Origin: Ceratopteris richardii
Taxonomy: Eukaryota > Streptophyta > Polypodiopsida > Polypodiales > Pteridaceae
Reading direction: 5' to 3'
DNA: 64,000 bases
NCBI GenBank assembly: GCA_020310875.1
Contig: CM035423.1
Span: 118,036,989 to 118,100,988 of the forward strand
The notes below the pieces were generated by a model. That model was not told where the DNA came from. It ran no database searches and worked only from the letters and a program-made list of their open reading frames with translations. Shown here one piece after another: positions 1 to 11,550 of the stretch. The position numbers were made by a program, and so were the translations under genes. Positions within the stretch are counted from its first letter, which is position 1; every line of letters begins with the position of its first letter.

Positions 1-959
1 TTTCTAGCAATCATATTGTCTATGTATGCATGCATCCACTCATGGATCTTCTTCTCTACTTCAACCAATTTATATGCTTTTACTTATGCACACATAATAC
101 TTCCTCTCTCTCACAAGATAACATCACTCTAGTTCTCACACGGCATATAATGCCATGTGGCTACAAAATTTTCGATAGCACTTCCCCAAGAAAATGAAGC
201 TTGAAAAAAAGAATAATAACCATTACAATGATAGGCATCAGCCTTGTGGTTGGCAAACCACTTTCTTTACTCCAAAAACCTGTAAATAAGAAACTTTTCC
301 ACAATGTGTTGTTGGGCACTACATGCCCTCATAACCATATCTTTTTTTGCTCCAATACCTACACAAAGAAACTAACTTTAATGCACATTCCAATATTGGT
401 TTCATAAAATTGGAAGAGAATACAATGCAAAATTATAAACTTTGATGCAAAAAGTATTCAAGTGAATATATTTGAGAGCAAGAATATGATGTAGAGGTAT
501 GAAAAACAATTTATTCCTATCCAAAATGGTTGAGAACATGAGTAAAAACTCCTAATTATCATAATCAAACACGCAATTCACTCAAAAATATTTTCTTGCC
601 AGTCAACAGCCATATAAAAGCTTATGTAGAGATGGTTTGAAATGGTAACATTATGGATTATAACTAGTCAAAAGAAAGATATTGAAGTCTAGAATCGATA
701 CCAAGTTGAATTTTATGATTTAGATATTCTATGAGGAAGGTATGGCCCAAACAATGGAGCTAGGTGAGTGGGCAGCATACCTCCTTAAAGAAGTATGCAA
801 AGAATTAAATACTCTCTGTAGATGGTTTTTTTATTATCCAATGATAGGTTCCAGCCATTCACTACAAAGTCCTTGGAGACTACTTTATATACCAAGTGGA
901 ATCATCCAATTTGGATATGATAAGAGAGAGTTATGCCCATTTTAGTAAAGATAGGTATG
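1..959. other. AT-rich DNA without a recognisable gene
   Basis: Both strands hold only short open frames with no recognisable motif. The composition is AT-rich and like the spacer elsewhere in the window. I see no LTR end, terminal inverted repeat or RNA gene. Confidence 0.5.
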
Positions 960-1395
960 CTAACCTTACTCTTTCTCGTACTCCCTATCTTTCGTTTTTT
1001 TCTTTTTCTTTACTCTTCTCTCTCTTTCTAATATTTTCCTTCTCTCTCTAATATTCAATTATCTCACTCAAGATCTCCTTCTTCTTCTCTATTTCTCTTT
1101 GTTCATGCATTTTCTTGCTCCTTCATATTGCTTTACCTCTTTCTCTCTACCTCTCTTTTTCTATATCTTTCTCTCTACCTCTCTTTTTTTTTCATCTCTT
1201 TCTTGATCTCTCTCTCCATCTCTTTCTTTTCTTCTCACTCTCTTGGCTTCTCTCTTTCTATCTCTCTCTTTTCTCCTTCTTTCTCTTTCTCTTTCTTTCT
1301 CTTTCTCCTTCTTTCTCTTTCTTTCTATCTCTAATTCTTCTCTTTCTCTCTTCTCTTTCTTCTCTTCCTCTCTAACTCTCTCTTTATTCATATAT
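960..1395. repeat. CT-rich polypyrimidine tract
   Basis: An imperfect (CT)n/(CTTT)n tract of about 430 bases with almost no purines on the plus strand. Open frames on both strands here (Ser/Leu/Phe-rich on plus, Arg/Glu/Lys-rich on minus) come only from the base bias and are not genes. It lies just upstream of a gypsy integrase relic in the same orientation. Confidence 0.85.
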
Positions 1396-1515
1396 ATCTT
1401 AGATATGTATAGACGCATAATCAAATGCATAAGTACATACATAATTAGATTATGTATGTGTGTCGTTATATGAGCAAACATGAGTGTGTATGGGTGTGTA
1501 AACATACTGTTATAT

Positions 1516-1719
1516 CAACCAAGTTTGACAACCAGGAAAGAAAAGAAACTTATCATAGGATGGAAAGGACCATATAAAGTGGTTCGAGTGCTTCCAAAAG
1601 GGGCAATGCAACTTTCAACACTATAGGGTGAACTCGTCCCATTGATCAATGGTTCTAGGGTGAAACCCTACAAGTGCTACAAACTTTTGTATAAATTTTA
1701 CATAATTAGTTTCATCATC
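1516..1719 (+). pseudogene. Ty3/gypsy integrase C-terminal (GPY/F) relic
   Basis: The plus frame reads KLIIGWKGPYKVV from 1546, then a hydrophobic stretch, then a PLINGSRVKPYKCY ending. This is the GPY/F module at the C-terminus of Ty3/gypsy (Metaviridae-type) integrases, where W-x-GPY/F is followed by a conserved N-G-x-x-(L/V)-K-x-Y end. One TAG stop interrupts it at 1624-1626. Nothing upstream continues it, because the CT tract precedes it, so only the last fifty or so codons of pol remain. It is the 3' end of a gypsy pol on the plus strand and could belong with the frames at 3606-5304. Identification rests on the motif and its spacing. Confidence 0.75.
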
Positions 1720-1905
1720 TGACCTCCTTCATACATGCAAGAGTAATCTTCATCTTCATTGAAAAGCATGTAGGACTTCCTAGGTATCTCTTTATTCATG
1801 CACACTCATCCACCCATAATTATTCATCCTATCATTCCTTGACCTCTTCATTATATTCAAGTACAATCAGTCGCCTTCTTATGTTACTTGTTTTGCTTCC
1901 CAAAA

Positions 1906-1927
1906 AGAAGAAGAAGAAGAAGAAGAG
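1906..1927 (+). repeat. (AAG)n tract ending in AGAGGG
   Basis: A short pure-purine (AAG) run about 200 bases after the gypsy integrase end. It could be simple microsatellite sequence or a polypurine tract of the same element. The bases after it do not clearly start an LTR. Confidence 0.5.
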
Positions 1928-3320
1928 GGCAATTTGGTATTCTTAGCATTCATAGTATCTATTTGTATCAATAACCACTAGAGAAAAAAAAAAAGAGTCC
2001 TTCCCAGAATTTGTCCTCCACAATCACTCTTGGATTTGTCCTCTTCAATATTTCTATCACCATTACACCTGGAATTCATAGCCACAAGATGAATTTAATG
2101 ATTGACAACTCTTCATTCACCCCTTGTATTTTGCCCCCACAATTGGAATAGTTCTGACCAATGATCTACATCGAACACACGCCCCTTAGATAACGTGGTT
2201 GTGAGCTTCCCATCCTTGTTCCTCCTTCCTCTCATCCTTATTATTCCTTCGACCATGTACCACATTCAGGCTCCCCATTAATTTCACACACACCAATTAG
2301 TCCCATCCCACGTTTCAATATATTTGCCCCTCCACAACAAAAATTAGTCCCTACTCCCTGAGAAAAATCAATACACGCAAGTAGCAAGCATAATTAATCG
2401 CTTTCAATATTCTTCTTTAACAACCACATTGTGGGCACATAGTTAATATATCACCAAGAGAATTCATCAATGTGCATAAAACAAAATTGTTCCCTCCCAT
2501 GAGACCAATTCTCAGCTTAAAGTGCCCAACTCATGGCCAATTTATCAGCCCAACGAACTTCAGAGTTGAACTCATCTATGTGCCAATTACTCCATTCAAG
2601 AGGCCTTTCCTCATCTAGGAGAGGAACTGGGTGCATGAATTCGCCCTTTCAGCGAATTTCTCGCCTCAACCAAAAATCAAGGCCACCAAACTGTATGGCA
2701 AGTTTGGCTATGATATGTAGGCTAAGATTACTTGTAAACACCTTGTGAATTGCACATCCATCACAAGAATATCAAGAAACTTTTCCATAGATCCAAGCCA
2801 TCGAATTCTATAAATTCACCCAACTCATATACTGAGGAATTCACCTTCAATATATTGCTAAATTCATCCAAGTTCAAAAAGCCATCAAACTCTCTAAATG
2901 CACCTATGCTAGAGATTCTTTGATCTGAAGTAGCTCTAAATTTTTCCCTCCCTTGCCAAAATTTGTCACTTGTCAAAATTCATCCCTTCCAAAAATTTGC
3001 CCCTTGCCAAAATTCACCTTGTCAAAATCTGAGGGCGCCCAATAGCACGTAACTCACAGGGCCACACACCATATAAAGTAGAGTAGCTCGCTTGTGGGAT
3101 CAATCGTTTGAGTTTCTTTCAGTCCGAGATGCAATTGGACTTCAGCCAACTCGTTCCAAAAGTGTTCACGGAGCTCACAATCAACACTATGAATAGAGCT
3201 CACGATCCTTAGCAAAGGGTTCCAGGTCTACTGATTATTCAGTTAGAAATTTGATAGTAAGATAAGAGGGCATCACTTCAGAGAACGGACCAAGTACTTG
3301 GGGCGGTCTAGCCCATACTA
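1928..3320. other. Spacer without a recognisable gene
   Basis: About 1.4 kb of C-rich, A-rich sequence with frequent CAAAATT-like words, especially around 2940-3020. Short frames on both strands have no recognisable domain. Lying between a gypsy integrase end and decayed frames, it may be 3' non-coding DNA of that retrotransposon, but nothing proves it. Confidence 0.4.
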
Positions 3321-3396
3321 GATGCTATCCAGAGAAGTCTTTATAGTGCTCCTCATGGTGATGATGCTATCCGGAGAAGTCTTTATAGTGCTCCTC
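3321..3396 (+). repeat. Two-copy direct repeat, period 42 bp
   Basis: A 34-base block starting GATGCTATCC occurs at 3321-3354 and again at 3363-3396 with a single A/G difference. This is a local tandem duplication. Confidence 0.85.
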
Positions 3397-3605
3397 TGTC
3401 TTTTGAAAAGCATAACAAACAAGAAATTGATAAAGAAGAAGAAGAATCTGATCAATCTGATTTATTACCATCTCAAACTCTCTCATCTATGGATCCTTTA
3501 GAAGGAACATAACCCTTTTCACAAAAATCATCAAAAACCTAAAGCAAGAGCATTTTCACAGATGCACATTTGAATTTACCTAGTGAACATGAAACTCTTT
3601 CATAG

Positions 3606-4154
3606 TTGTTCTCTACGGACCAGTTGGTAGCCCTAGGACTCAAGGATTTCTCCTTAGTTTCCCTAGCCAAAGAACCTAATCATATGGGAATTATCGATTT
3701 TTTTCACTCCTTTCCTACATTTGCTGGGGGTACATTGTCACTAGATATGGTTGCTTTGGCCATGGGTACTATAGCCATTACTGTTCCCTCTTCCTCAACC
3801 ACCACTTACTTTGGCATAACAGAAGATTAGTTAATTCCAAAGTGCAAGGCCGCCTTTGTAGATAACCCAGTTGCCTTGGCCATAGCACCCATCTTGCACG
3901 CACTCAAGTTTTATTTTCTACTTTGTAACATGCAAGCCAAATTTTCTTTTACTAATCCATTCATGTGCGATGGCTTGCTATGTATGCTTTACTCCAAGCC
4001 ATATCCATTCCATCAACTACTATGGCAGTCAGTACTCGATAAAAGTAAGCATTTTGTCTCACAAGCAAAAAAAGGTGCTTCAACCTTTCATGTATATTCT
4101 CCTAGCATTCTCACTTGGTTATGTTCACTTCCTACTCTATACCCCAATATTTAG
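3606..4154 (+). pseudogene. Unidentified decayed reading frame
   Basis: One plus frame stays open from 3606 to 4154 apart from a TAG at 3828-3830, giving about 180 residues. It begins MFSTDQLVALGLKD, has hydrophobic stretches around 3880-3960, and ends near SILTWLCSLPTLYPNI. I recognise no family. It lies about 1.9 kb downstream of a gypsy integrase end in the same orientation, where some plant gypsy lineages carry an extra frame after pol. That link is an inference from position only. Chance openness cannot be excluded. Confidence 0.35.
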
Positions 4155-4288
4155 TCTTCGCCATCCACAAGGAGTAACAAAGGTAAATCCAAAACCAAGA
4201 GGGACCATATGTACTTCGATCAAAACTAAACACTTACAACAAACACAAAAGAGCCAACGTAGTTCATGATTCTAAAACAGATTAGGAT

Positions 4289-4612
4289 TTGCTCCCAATT
4301 CATGAGAAAGGATATGCGCCATCAAAATGTGGTAAAACGTTATCTTTCTCTACTCCCCCACCCTCTACATCACATGTTTTCACTCATCCATCATGGACTA
4401 ACCCAACCACCATCACTCCCACTTCACCCATCATTACACCCATTCTCACTACCACAACTACATACTCTATGACTCCACCACATACTACTTCATCCCAACA
4501 CACCACTGTGTACATCTCCATACCCGAACACTCTACTTCTCAACCTACTTCTCACCCTTTTTACCCGACACCACAATCACCCACATCCACCTTACCATCA
4601 CCTACTTATTGA
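4289..4612 (+). CDS. Pro/Thr/Ser-rich hypothetical frame
   Basis: A 107-residue frame rich in Pro, Thr and Ser (many TTTP, TSHPF and PSP-like words), with no domain I recognise. It is in a different frame from its neighbours. Together with 3606-4154 and 4768-5304 it could be part of one broken accessory protein with a disordered linker between a hydrophobic N-terminal part and a coiled coil. It could equally be a by-product of the C-rich composition. Function unknown. Confidence 0.3.
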   Translation: MLPIHEKGYAPSKCGKTLSFSTPPPSTSHVFTHPSWTNPTTITPTSPIITPILTTTTTYSMTPPHTTSSQHTTVYISIPEHSTSQPTSHPFYPTPQSPTSTLPSPTY

Positions 4613-4767
4613 TCATCACCCCCAGATATGTGTCCCCCACCACATAATGTTCGCTACCTCCTTCTAGTCCTAGTTCCACCTCCTTGATGACTCCTATAGT
4701 CCTTGTTACCTCCACACAAGCTCTTATCTCACTATAGCAAATTGCACCTACTATCCCCTCCATTTCC

Positions 4768-5304
4768 ATGACTCATACATATCACTTTTTGAAACCAGCT
4801 CCTCCATCTTCATATCCTTCCACCGCACCATCCATCCCCCTTCACAACTCCCCATTCAACACAGTTGTAGATACACTCACTCACATGCTAGAGCTACACG
4901 TTCAACATGATATCTCATTGGAATCTCAGGTGGCTGCTTTTGACGAGTATCACACATAGCTCACCATGATGAGGACCTTGGTAGCATATCTCATAAGATG
5001 CAACCGAGAGCTTCAATCTCGTATGGATTACATGGATGCAGAATTTAACAGTCTACAGGGTGACCTACTTTCACTAGCTCATCAAGGAGAGCAAAACATC
5101 GATATAAAGAAGGATAACCATGAACTACATAAACAAGTGGAATTCTACAAAGATAAATACGAAAAATCCAAGGAGAAGTATGAAAAAGCCAAAGCACTAC
5201 ACACCATGGTTGTCAATTTATTTTTCAGTAGACAACTAGTACTAGAGAATGCCTCTTCAAGCAATAGATACATTTTGCATTTTAGTCCATGCATTTCTAG
5301 CTAA
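4768..5304 (+). pseudogene. Unidentified frame with a coiled-coil region
   Basis: The frame is open except for a TAG at 4957-4959. The first 60 residues are Pro/Ser-rich. After the stop the frame reads LVAYLIRCNRELQSRMDY and continues through a heptad-like stretch rich in Lys, Glu and Asp (about 5040-5200, including HKQVEFYKDKYEKSKEKYEK), which predicts a coiled coil. The coiled-coil part has coding-like composition unlike the surrounding DNA. I recognise no family. It may be the C-terminal part of an accessory frame of the gypsy element whose integrase end lies at 1516-1719, or a fragment of a host gene. Confidence 0.4.
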
Positions 5305-5537
5305 TCTTGTAGTCCATCACTAAGAATTGCATTTAAACTTAGTCATTAGTCTTTTATTATGTCTGATATATCCATGAAAAGTACCTAAAATGCCGTTGGG
5401 CATAATTTTGTATACTTTTTATCTTGCACCCATTATGTCATGATGATTGTAGCTTTTATAGTATGATATATTCTATGATGCAGCAACAAACAAAGAAAAA
5501 TGAGAAGCAAGAAGAAGCATTTCACTTCAGTGATGGG

Positions 5538-5558
5538 CACTCTCCGAGACGGAGAGTG
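5538..5558. repeat. Perfect 9-bp inverted repeat (hairpin)
   Basis: CACTCTCCG at 5538-5546 and CGGAGAGTG at 5550-5558 are exact reverse complements around a 3-base AGA loop. The sequence is GC-rich in AT-rich surroundings and lies just inside a candidate LTR start at 5531. Confidence 0.8.
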
Positions 5559-5943
5559 TAGTAGTGGCGGGCAACCTATATAACTCAAATTGGGGCCTTT
5601 CAAAAATTTTTGGCATAGCTAAATTTTGATTGTAAGTGCAGGTAGGCAATCGCAATAGAAGAATAATTTTAGAGAAGGCTAATTTCATAAAAATAGTCTT
5701 GCAGACTAATTCCACAAATTGTATTTTTTAAGAATTCATATTGTGTGGAACTGGACTTTGTAAGAGTTCGTCCCAAGCAAAATTGGTCCGAAGACTAATC
5801 TTTTTCCAGAAAAGACTAATTTCTCAGATTCATCTCTTGAAGGTAAACTAAAGAGAAGGGACCCACTAGAAGCGGTGGAGCTGGCAAAAAATAGAGTGGA
5901 GACAAAGAGACAAAGAAAAAGAGTGGAGGCCAGAGTACAGGAT

Positions 5944-6019
5944 GTGGAAGAATCCACAGAGTACCAGACTTGCAAAGTACCAGACCAGACGTGGAAGAAC
6001 CCACAAAGTACCAGACTTG
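5944..6019 (+). repeat. Two-copy direct repeat, period 47 bp
   Basis: The block GTGGAAGAAYCCACARAGTA occurs at 5944 and 5991, each followed by CCAGACTTG. A third partial CCAGAC copy sits between them. Short repeats upstream of a TATA-like box are common in LTR U3 regions. Confidence 0.75.
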
Positions 6020-6091
6020 AAGAGTATTGAACTTGGCAAAGAAAAGTGGGAATGAAGGAGTGGTGAAGTAACCGCTTGATAGAAAGCAGCT

Positions 6092-6099
6092 TATATAAA
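6092..6099 (+). promoter_or_regulatory. Candidate TATA box
   Basis: TATATAAA followed by GGAATGAG, downstream of the 47-bp direct repeats. It would suit an LTR or pol II promoter, but no transcript or second LTR copy supports it. Confidence 0.35.
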
Positions 6100-7201
6100 G
6101 GAATGAGATTCGAAGAGATGGGGCATCACAATATAGAGGAGACAAGAGGTACAAGGACTCTAAGAGAGATCAGATCAATGAGAGAGAGAGGATACTGGAA
6201 GAAGTGTGTGGCTATTCTCTATCTCAACAACTCAACCAGGGAGTTAGATAAGAGGCTCTGGTCTTGTCATTGTGGACAAGTAGCATAAGTCTACAAGGCC
6301 GAGTGCTCAGTAGAGACCAGTGAACTTCACTTGTATCTCGAGTGAGTCGAGTTGATTTTTGTAGAGAGGTTGTGAGTTATAAGCGAAGGAGTGGTCCCTT
6401 GCTCCACCTATTGTGAGTTTTTTGCCTATCTTGTATACTCCCATGCTTATTTTAATGAAGTGATGCTTCTATGATTTTGCATTTGACCTTTTGTGATTCT
6501 GCATTTGATCTTCTTTTGTTCAATTTGTGTTTTTGTGGAGTTTGTAGATTTTTAGTCTTTTTGGCAATTGTGCAAAGCAGCACATAGTGCATACTGCACT
6601 TAGAAAAGAACCTACCTTGAGCATAGGAGAATAAGAATTCCCTCTACAGGCTTCAAAAAAAAAAGCTAGGAATTTATCTATGGGAAATTAATTATGGATT
6701 ATTTTGGATGGTGGGATCAAGAATCGGGTCTACATGGTAGATCCACTAGGATTTTAGATTTCATCATCATAAAACAAAGTGTTTTAATCACGTAAGTTAC
6801 TTTATGCCATAATATAATACTCAACATCTTGGAACCAATGTATAAACAAACGCTATTTCTTCTAAAGCTAGATCCTAAAATATATATTTTTTGAAAGTTT
6901 GTGTACTTATAAGGATGGTATAAAATATGTTATAATTTTAGTCTCTAAAGTTAACTTCTTTTCATAAATTACCATATGTGATGAATAAAAAATTTAAATA
7001 TGTATTACATATAAAGTTTGAGATGACCTACTTGGTAATTTATTAGCATTCTTTGCTAACTAGAAAATTGAGAAAAAAAGTTAAAAAAAATCTACATCTC
7101 TCAAAAAAATGTGCATGGGGAAACTGCAAGGAATTCAAGATGATTGAGGACAGGGTAGAAAATATACATATGCATTCGAATTCGAGTACAATGAGAAAAA
7201 T

Positions 7202-7384
7202 TTGAATCCTTTCTCGGCATCATTTTACACAAGGGATACTTTTCTATATATTGAGCAATTAGAAACTCTTATGGTGGTAGAGGAAATGAACTTATGTGGT
7301 GTCTTAAATGAGGATAATGAAGGTAAGGTCTTATATGCAAGTAAGAAAAGAGAAGAGTTCAAGTGGAAAAATCAAGGAAAATGA
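7202..7384 (+). pseudogene. Ty1/copia gag fragment
   Basis: The frame contains YIEQLETLMVVEEMNLCG and then KVLYASKKR. It aligns well with the gag of copia C near 42350-42440, which has LDFDQIITLMVIEKMNLGG and then QLLYASRGRGR at the same spacing. That segment lies just upstream of the Arg/Gly-rich region and zinc knuckle in this lineage. Only about 50 codons remain, with no neighbouring copia sequence in frame. It is an isolated scrap of a C-type element, on the plus strand. Confidence 0.7.
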
Positions 7385-8335
7385 AGGTCCAATTAAGACT
7401 CATGTAAACAATAAAGACAAGATAGATAACTATGATGAATGCCATCTATGATACATAGTTCTCTCTCCCTTCTTCAATTTCACAAGTTCTTTCATCTCAT
7501 TGGTCTTCATTTCCTTTCACTTGCATTGCCACTTTGCCTTAGGTTGGTTCTCCAAAAGTTTTCCTTTAAAAGATATATTTATGAATGCCTATGTTTTGTG
7601 TGTGTAGCAAGAGTGCACCTTAATTATTCTGTTTTATTTCTCCTTAAACATAACAAATCCTCTCTTCACCTATAATATTCCTTCTCATATTAATGGAATT
7701 ATTCATTCTTTTGCATTGAGATTTCGGTCCCTTCTACGATAAAACGTAGATGTGCTCTTATGAATGGTGGTGGTATTTAAAGGCCCCATCAAGCTCGTTC
7801 CTTTTTAGTGAATATGTCTCTTAGGTGGGATTCTATTACATTATTCTAAGACATGGCCTTAGAGAATGGATATGTGCTTAGGATGCCTAGTATCGTGGAC
7901 CACATTTTTAGTAGGAAACGTGATTAAGAAAAGAATTGTAGGGAGAGTTCTTGAGTAGTAACCCCCTTAGCTACAAAAATGGGTTGTGTGTCTAGGTGGA
8001 GTGGTCTAATCATCTCATGTGTGTATCTCTTTTTGAAATCTTAGCCTCATAAAAAGGCAGTATCCAATGGGCCCGTTTCTATGGTTTCTTTAATCAACGC
8101 TCTATGAACAACTTTTCTTAGAGTTAAAATAGGATAGAATTGCACCCCAACCACCTCGAGCATCCACAACACCCAAGATAGCCAAAAGGAACCCACACAT
8201 GGTTATTGTGATGGCTAGAGAGAGCAAAGGAAGCTATCACTCTCTATCTCTCTCCAACCCCCATGTGGCTACACAAGGCAAATAGAGAGGAGAGATCTCG
8301 TTCTTCTCCTCACCACTCCTGTATGACACAAGAAC
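7385..8335. other. Spacer without a recognisable gene
   Basis: No coding motif on either strand. Between the C-type gag scrap and the D-type integrase fragment of F, this is probably decayed transposon or spacer DNA. A purine-rich stretch around 8215-8310 is the only compositional oddity. Confidence 0.4.
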
Positions 8336-10484
8336 TGCCCACATGTATGGGCAGAGGCTATCTCCACATCCACCTACTTGGTCAATAGGCTCCCATCCAA
8401 ATCCTTGGATGGTATGACACCCTATGAAGCATGGAATGGCAGGAGACCCTCATTGGGCCATTGCAAAATATTTGGGTGCATTGCTTATGCACACATCCCC
8501 TCACAAATCAGAGGAAAGCTTGATCCTAAAGCTGAGAAATGTATATTTATTGGGTATGATCAAAACCAAAAGGGGTAAAGGCTGTTCAATCCCACTAACA
8601 AAGGATTTATAGCTAGTAGGGATGTAGTGTTTGATGAAAATAATTCATGTTTTGAAGATGATTGCAAGAGAGTCAAGTTACCATATGATTTGGAAAATGA
8701 TTTTCCAACCCTCACTCAAGAAGATCAACACTTAGCAGAAGATATCAACTCAAAGGATGAAGAACACATTGACTTCAAGGCTTGGAATTCAAGAGGCAAG
8801 AACAAACTCAAGAAATTAGAAGACATACTAGAGTCTTCAAATCAAGCACTAAGGAGATCACAAAGAGAAAGCAAGAAGCCCGTAAGGTATGGATATGATA
8901 CATCTTTAGTCACCAAGCACTCTGTGTATATCACTAAAGACTCTATGATAGAAGAGCCTTCTTCATTTGAAGAGGCTAGAAAGAAGAAAGAATGGAGAGA
9001 ATCCATTCAGGAAGAAGTGGAAGCACTCCAAGAAAATCATACTTGAGATCTAGTTCCCAAGAAGCCACGCATGAAGGTAATTGGATCCAGGTGGATATAC
9101 AAAATAAAAAAGAATTCAAATGGCTCTATAAATAGGTACAAGACAAGGTTAGTGGCAAAAGGATTTGCCCAAACTCATGGAGTGGACTATGAAGAAACAT
9201 TTTCACATGTGGCAAAGACGCCAACAATTAGGGTTTTAGTAAGTATTGTTGCTCCTAAAAATTGGAATTTATATTAGTTAGATGTGAAGAATGCATTCTT
9301 AAATGGATGGATATCAGAAGAAGTATATATGGAACAACAACCAAGTTTTGAAGATGAAGGTAAAATAGGTTATGTATGCAAGCTAAGGAAGGCACTCTCT
9401 AGTCTCAAGCAAGCTCTTCGGGCTTGGAACCATAGACTTGTTACCTATTTGCAGGACCAAGTCTTTGTGGCAAGCAAGGCATATTCTTCTCTGTTTCTTA
9501 AGATCAAGAACAAATAAGAAGTTATCTACTTATGTGTCTATGTAGATGACATCATTATTACAGGGAATGATGCTAATGGCACCAAGCACTTCAAGGCTCA
9601 ATTAATGAAGGAATTTAAAATGAGTGATCTTGGTTTATTAACCTACTTTCTTGGCTTAGAGCTTGTGTATACAGATTCTGGTCTATTTATCACTCAATAT
9701 ACATACATGATATGTTGGTAAAGTTTAAGATGAAGAACACTAAAATTGCAGGTAATCCTATGGAACTCAACCATAAATTGAGTTCTCATGAAGGTGAACC
9801 ACTTGATGATGTTACAGGTTATCAACGACTTTTGGGAAGTCTAAATTATGCTACTCTAACAAGGGTAGACATTACCCATGGAGTGAGTACATTGAGTCTG
9901 TTTATGCATGCACCAAGTAAGCCTCATATGGAAGTTGCAAAGAGGGTGCTTAAGTATCTAAAGGGTACAATGAATGAAGGGTTGTTCTATCCCTTCACCT
10001 CTGACATAGATATAAAGATGTATGCTGATGCAAATTGGGTTGGCTCAAAGGATGATAGGAGGAGCACTTCAGGGTACCTACCCTTTGGAGGTTCAAAGCT
10101 TATATCTTGGTCATCTAAGAAGCAACCAACCATGGCCTTATCTTCCACAAAAGCAGAATATAGATGTTTGACAAATGCAACTCAAGAAGCTATGTGGCTT
10201 AAGAAACTATATGCAGATTTGGAGATACATTCCTACACTCCAATTATCTTTGGAGATAACACTAGCTCACTTCATTTGGCTCCTAATCCTCTATATCATG
10301 CAAGGACTAAGCACATTGAAGTGCACTATCATATGTAAGGGAGAAATTTCTTAGCAAGGATATTCAGCTATCCTATGTATCAACTCATTTACAATGTGCA
10401 GATATACTCACAAAGTCATTAGATGGGACAAAGATGAACAGGTTCAAATTGATGATTGGTTTGTAGGAAATCAAGGAGCAATGA
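8336..10484 (+). pseudogene. Copia F pol: integrase end, RT and RNase H (inactive)
   Basis: The 3' part of a Ty1/copia polyprotein. From 8345 it reads VWAEAISTSTYLVNRLPSK and then TPYEAWNGRRPSLGHCKIFG, the end of the integrase. After an acidic linker, the reverse transcriptase starts near 9075 (GSRWIYKIK, RLVAKGFAQTHGVDYEETF) and keeps the YVDD catalytic motif at 9539-9550. The RNase H part follows (DDRRSTSGY, ALSSTKAEY, HARTKHIEVHYH). The main frame has stops at 8576, 9044, 9275 and 9515, a frameshift near 9690-9710 and a one-base deletion near 10332. Three of the stops sit where Trp or Gln is expected. Integrase core, protease and gag are missing. It is closely related to copia D on the minus strand. 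Confidence 0.92.
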
Positions 10485-10502
10485 GGACCAAGCATGTTAA
10501 GC

Positions 10503-10514
10503 ATGAGGGGGAGC
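10503..10514 (+). other. Polypurine tract of copia F
   Basis: ATGAGGGGGAGC directly precedes the 3' LTR, where plus-strand DNA synthesis primes. Elements A, B and D have the same GAGGGGGA core at the same place. Confidence 0.8.
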
Positions 10515-11550
10515 TATTGATGCAATTAAACCCAAGCCCACATACTTGGTTAATTAGCTTATAATTGGTTTATTGGCATAGCTTATGCAAGGCTTCATAT
10601 GATCAATCTCTTGTAAAATTCTTCACATTTATCCTTGTAAAAGTGGATTTCATCGACGTGGAGTTAGGAAGCTTAAAAATCACGAATCATTTGGTTTTTG
10701 AGTGATGAGGGAATCTATCCTACATTTTAGGATTCATCTTTTAGGTAGAAGTTTGAATTTGAATTCGACCTTTGGCTCCAATCATGACTATAAGAAGAGG
10801 ATCAAGAAGACGTGCATGCATCTCGCGTTTGGGAGATCATTTTGATGGGCATTCATTGTGAAGTGAGAGCTTATCTCATAGCTCATTCACCTCTCACACA
10901 TTGAGCAATGTATGATTGCCAATGAAATTGTACTTATACATGTTCTAATACATATATGATCATTACATCCATCAGAATAGTGAGGTTCTCAGAGCTTGTT
11001 CTTAGTGTGTAGTTGTTGACCATTTTCCATAATTTAAAGCATTTTAGATTCAGTATACTGTCTATTATAAACCTACAAAGTTTCATTAGCATTGCTTCTC
11101 AGAATCACGAGATACTAATATATTTTTGCTCATTGGTCTGATGATTGTAGCTGCTTGTGAATGTCGGGATGGAGCTATGATTTGCTAAACACCTTTCTCT
11201 ACATGGAGTCCATCATTTTTTATGACATCACTCATGATTGATAGCTTACTAAGTTAATTATAGTTCCCCAAAAGTAATTAGGTCAATTGCTGTTGTGCTC
11301 AGAGAATTTTTCAAAACATTGAACATGTGTAAGAACAAAAATAGCAAGTTTTTGTTCTTGGATTAATTTCCTACCTATCTGTTTTGATCCATCAATTAGT
11401 GGATCATCTTCCAAGAAACATATATGATTATTTGTGTTCATTAGTAAGCTCAAGAGGCCCACTACACTCTTCAGCCATCATTTTTAGCTAGTGTGAAGTA
11501 GCATCTAGCTACACCAGTTCATCTCTTGTGACTATCCACCATCTCCTCCA
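10515..11550 (+). repeat. 3' LTR of copia F
   Basis: It starts TATTGATGCA right after the polypurine tract and ends CCATCTCCTCCA. It is homologous along its length to the D LTR (minus strand, 48952-50023): both share a GATGCA-type start, a region near ATAGCAAGTTTT and the CCACCATCTC ending. Length is about 1.04 kb against 1.07 kb for D. The expected terminal TG has become TA. The 5' LTR is absent, so no target duplication can be checked. Confidence 0.75.

Larger units (their letters stand above)
5305..7201. other. Non-coding DNA, possibly including an LTR
   Basis: No protein-coding signal is visible. The stretch has a purine-rich run near 5490-5520 followed by TGATGGGCAC, a perfect short hairpin at 5538-5558, a 47-bp direct repeat near 5944 and a TATA-like box at 6092. 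This looks like the U3-R part of an LTR, but no second copy is in the window, so it stays a guess. From about 6660 it becomes plain AT-rich DNA. Confidence 0.35.

Noticed and set aside
1115-1505. Ser/Leu-rich plus frames and an Arg/Glu-rich minus frame
   Set aside because: The polypyrimidine tract forces these compositions; there are no domains.
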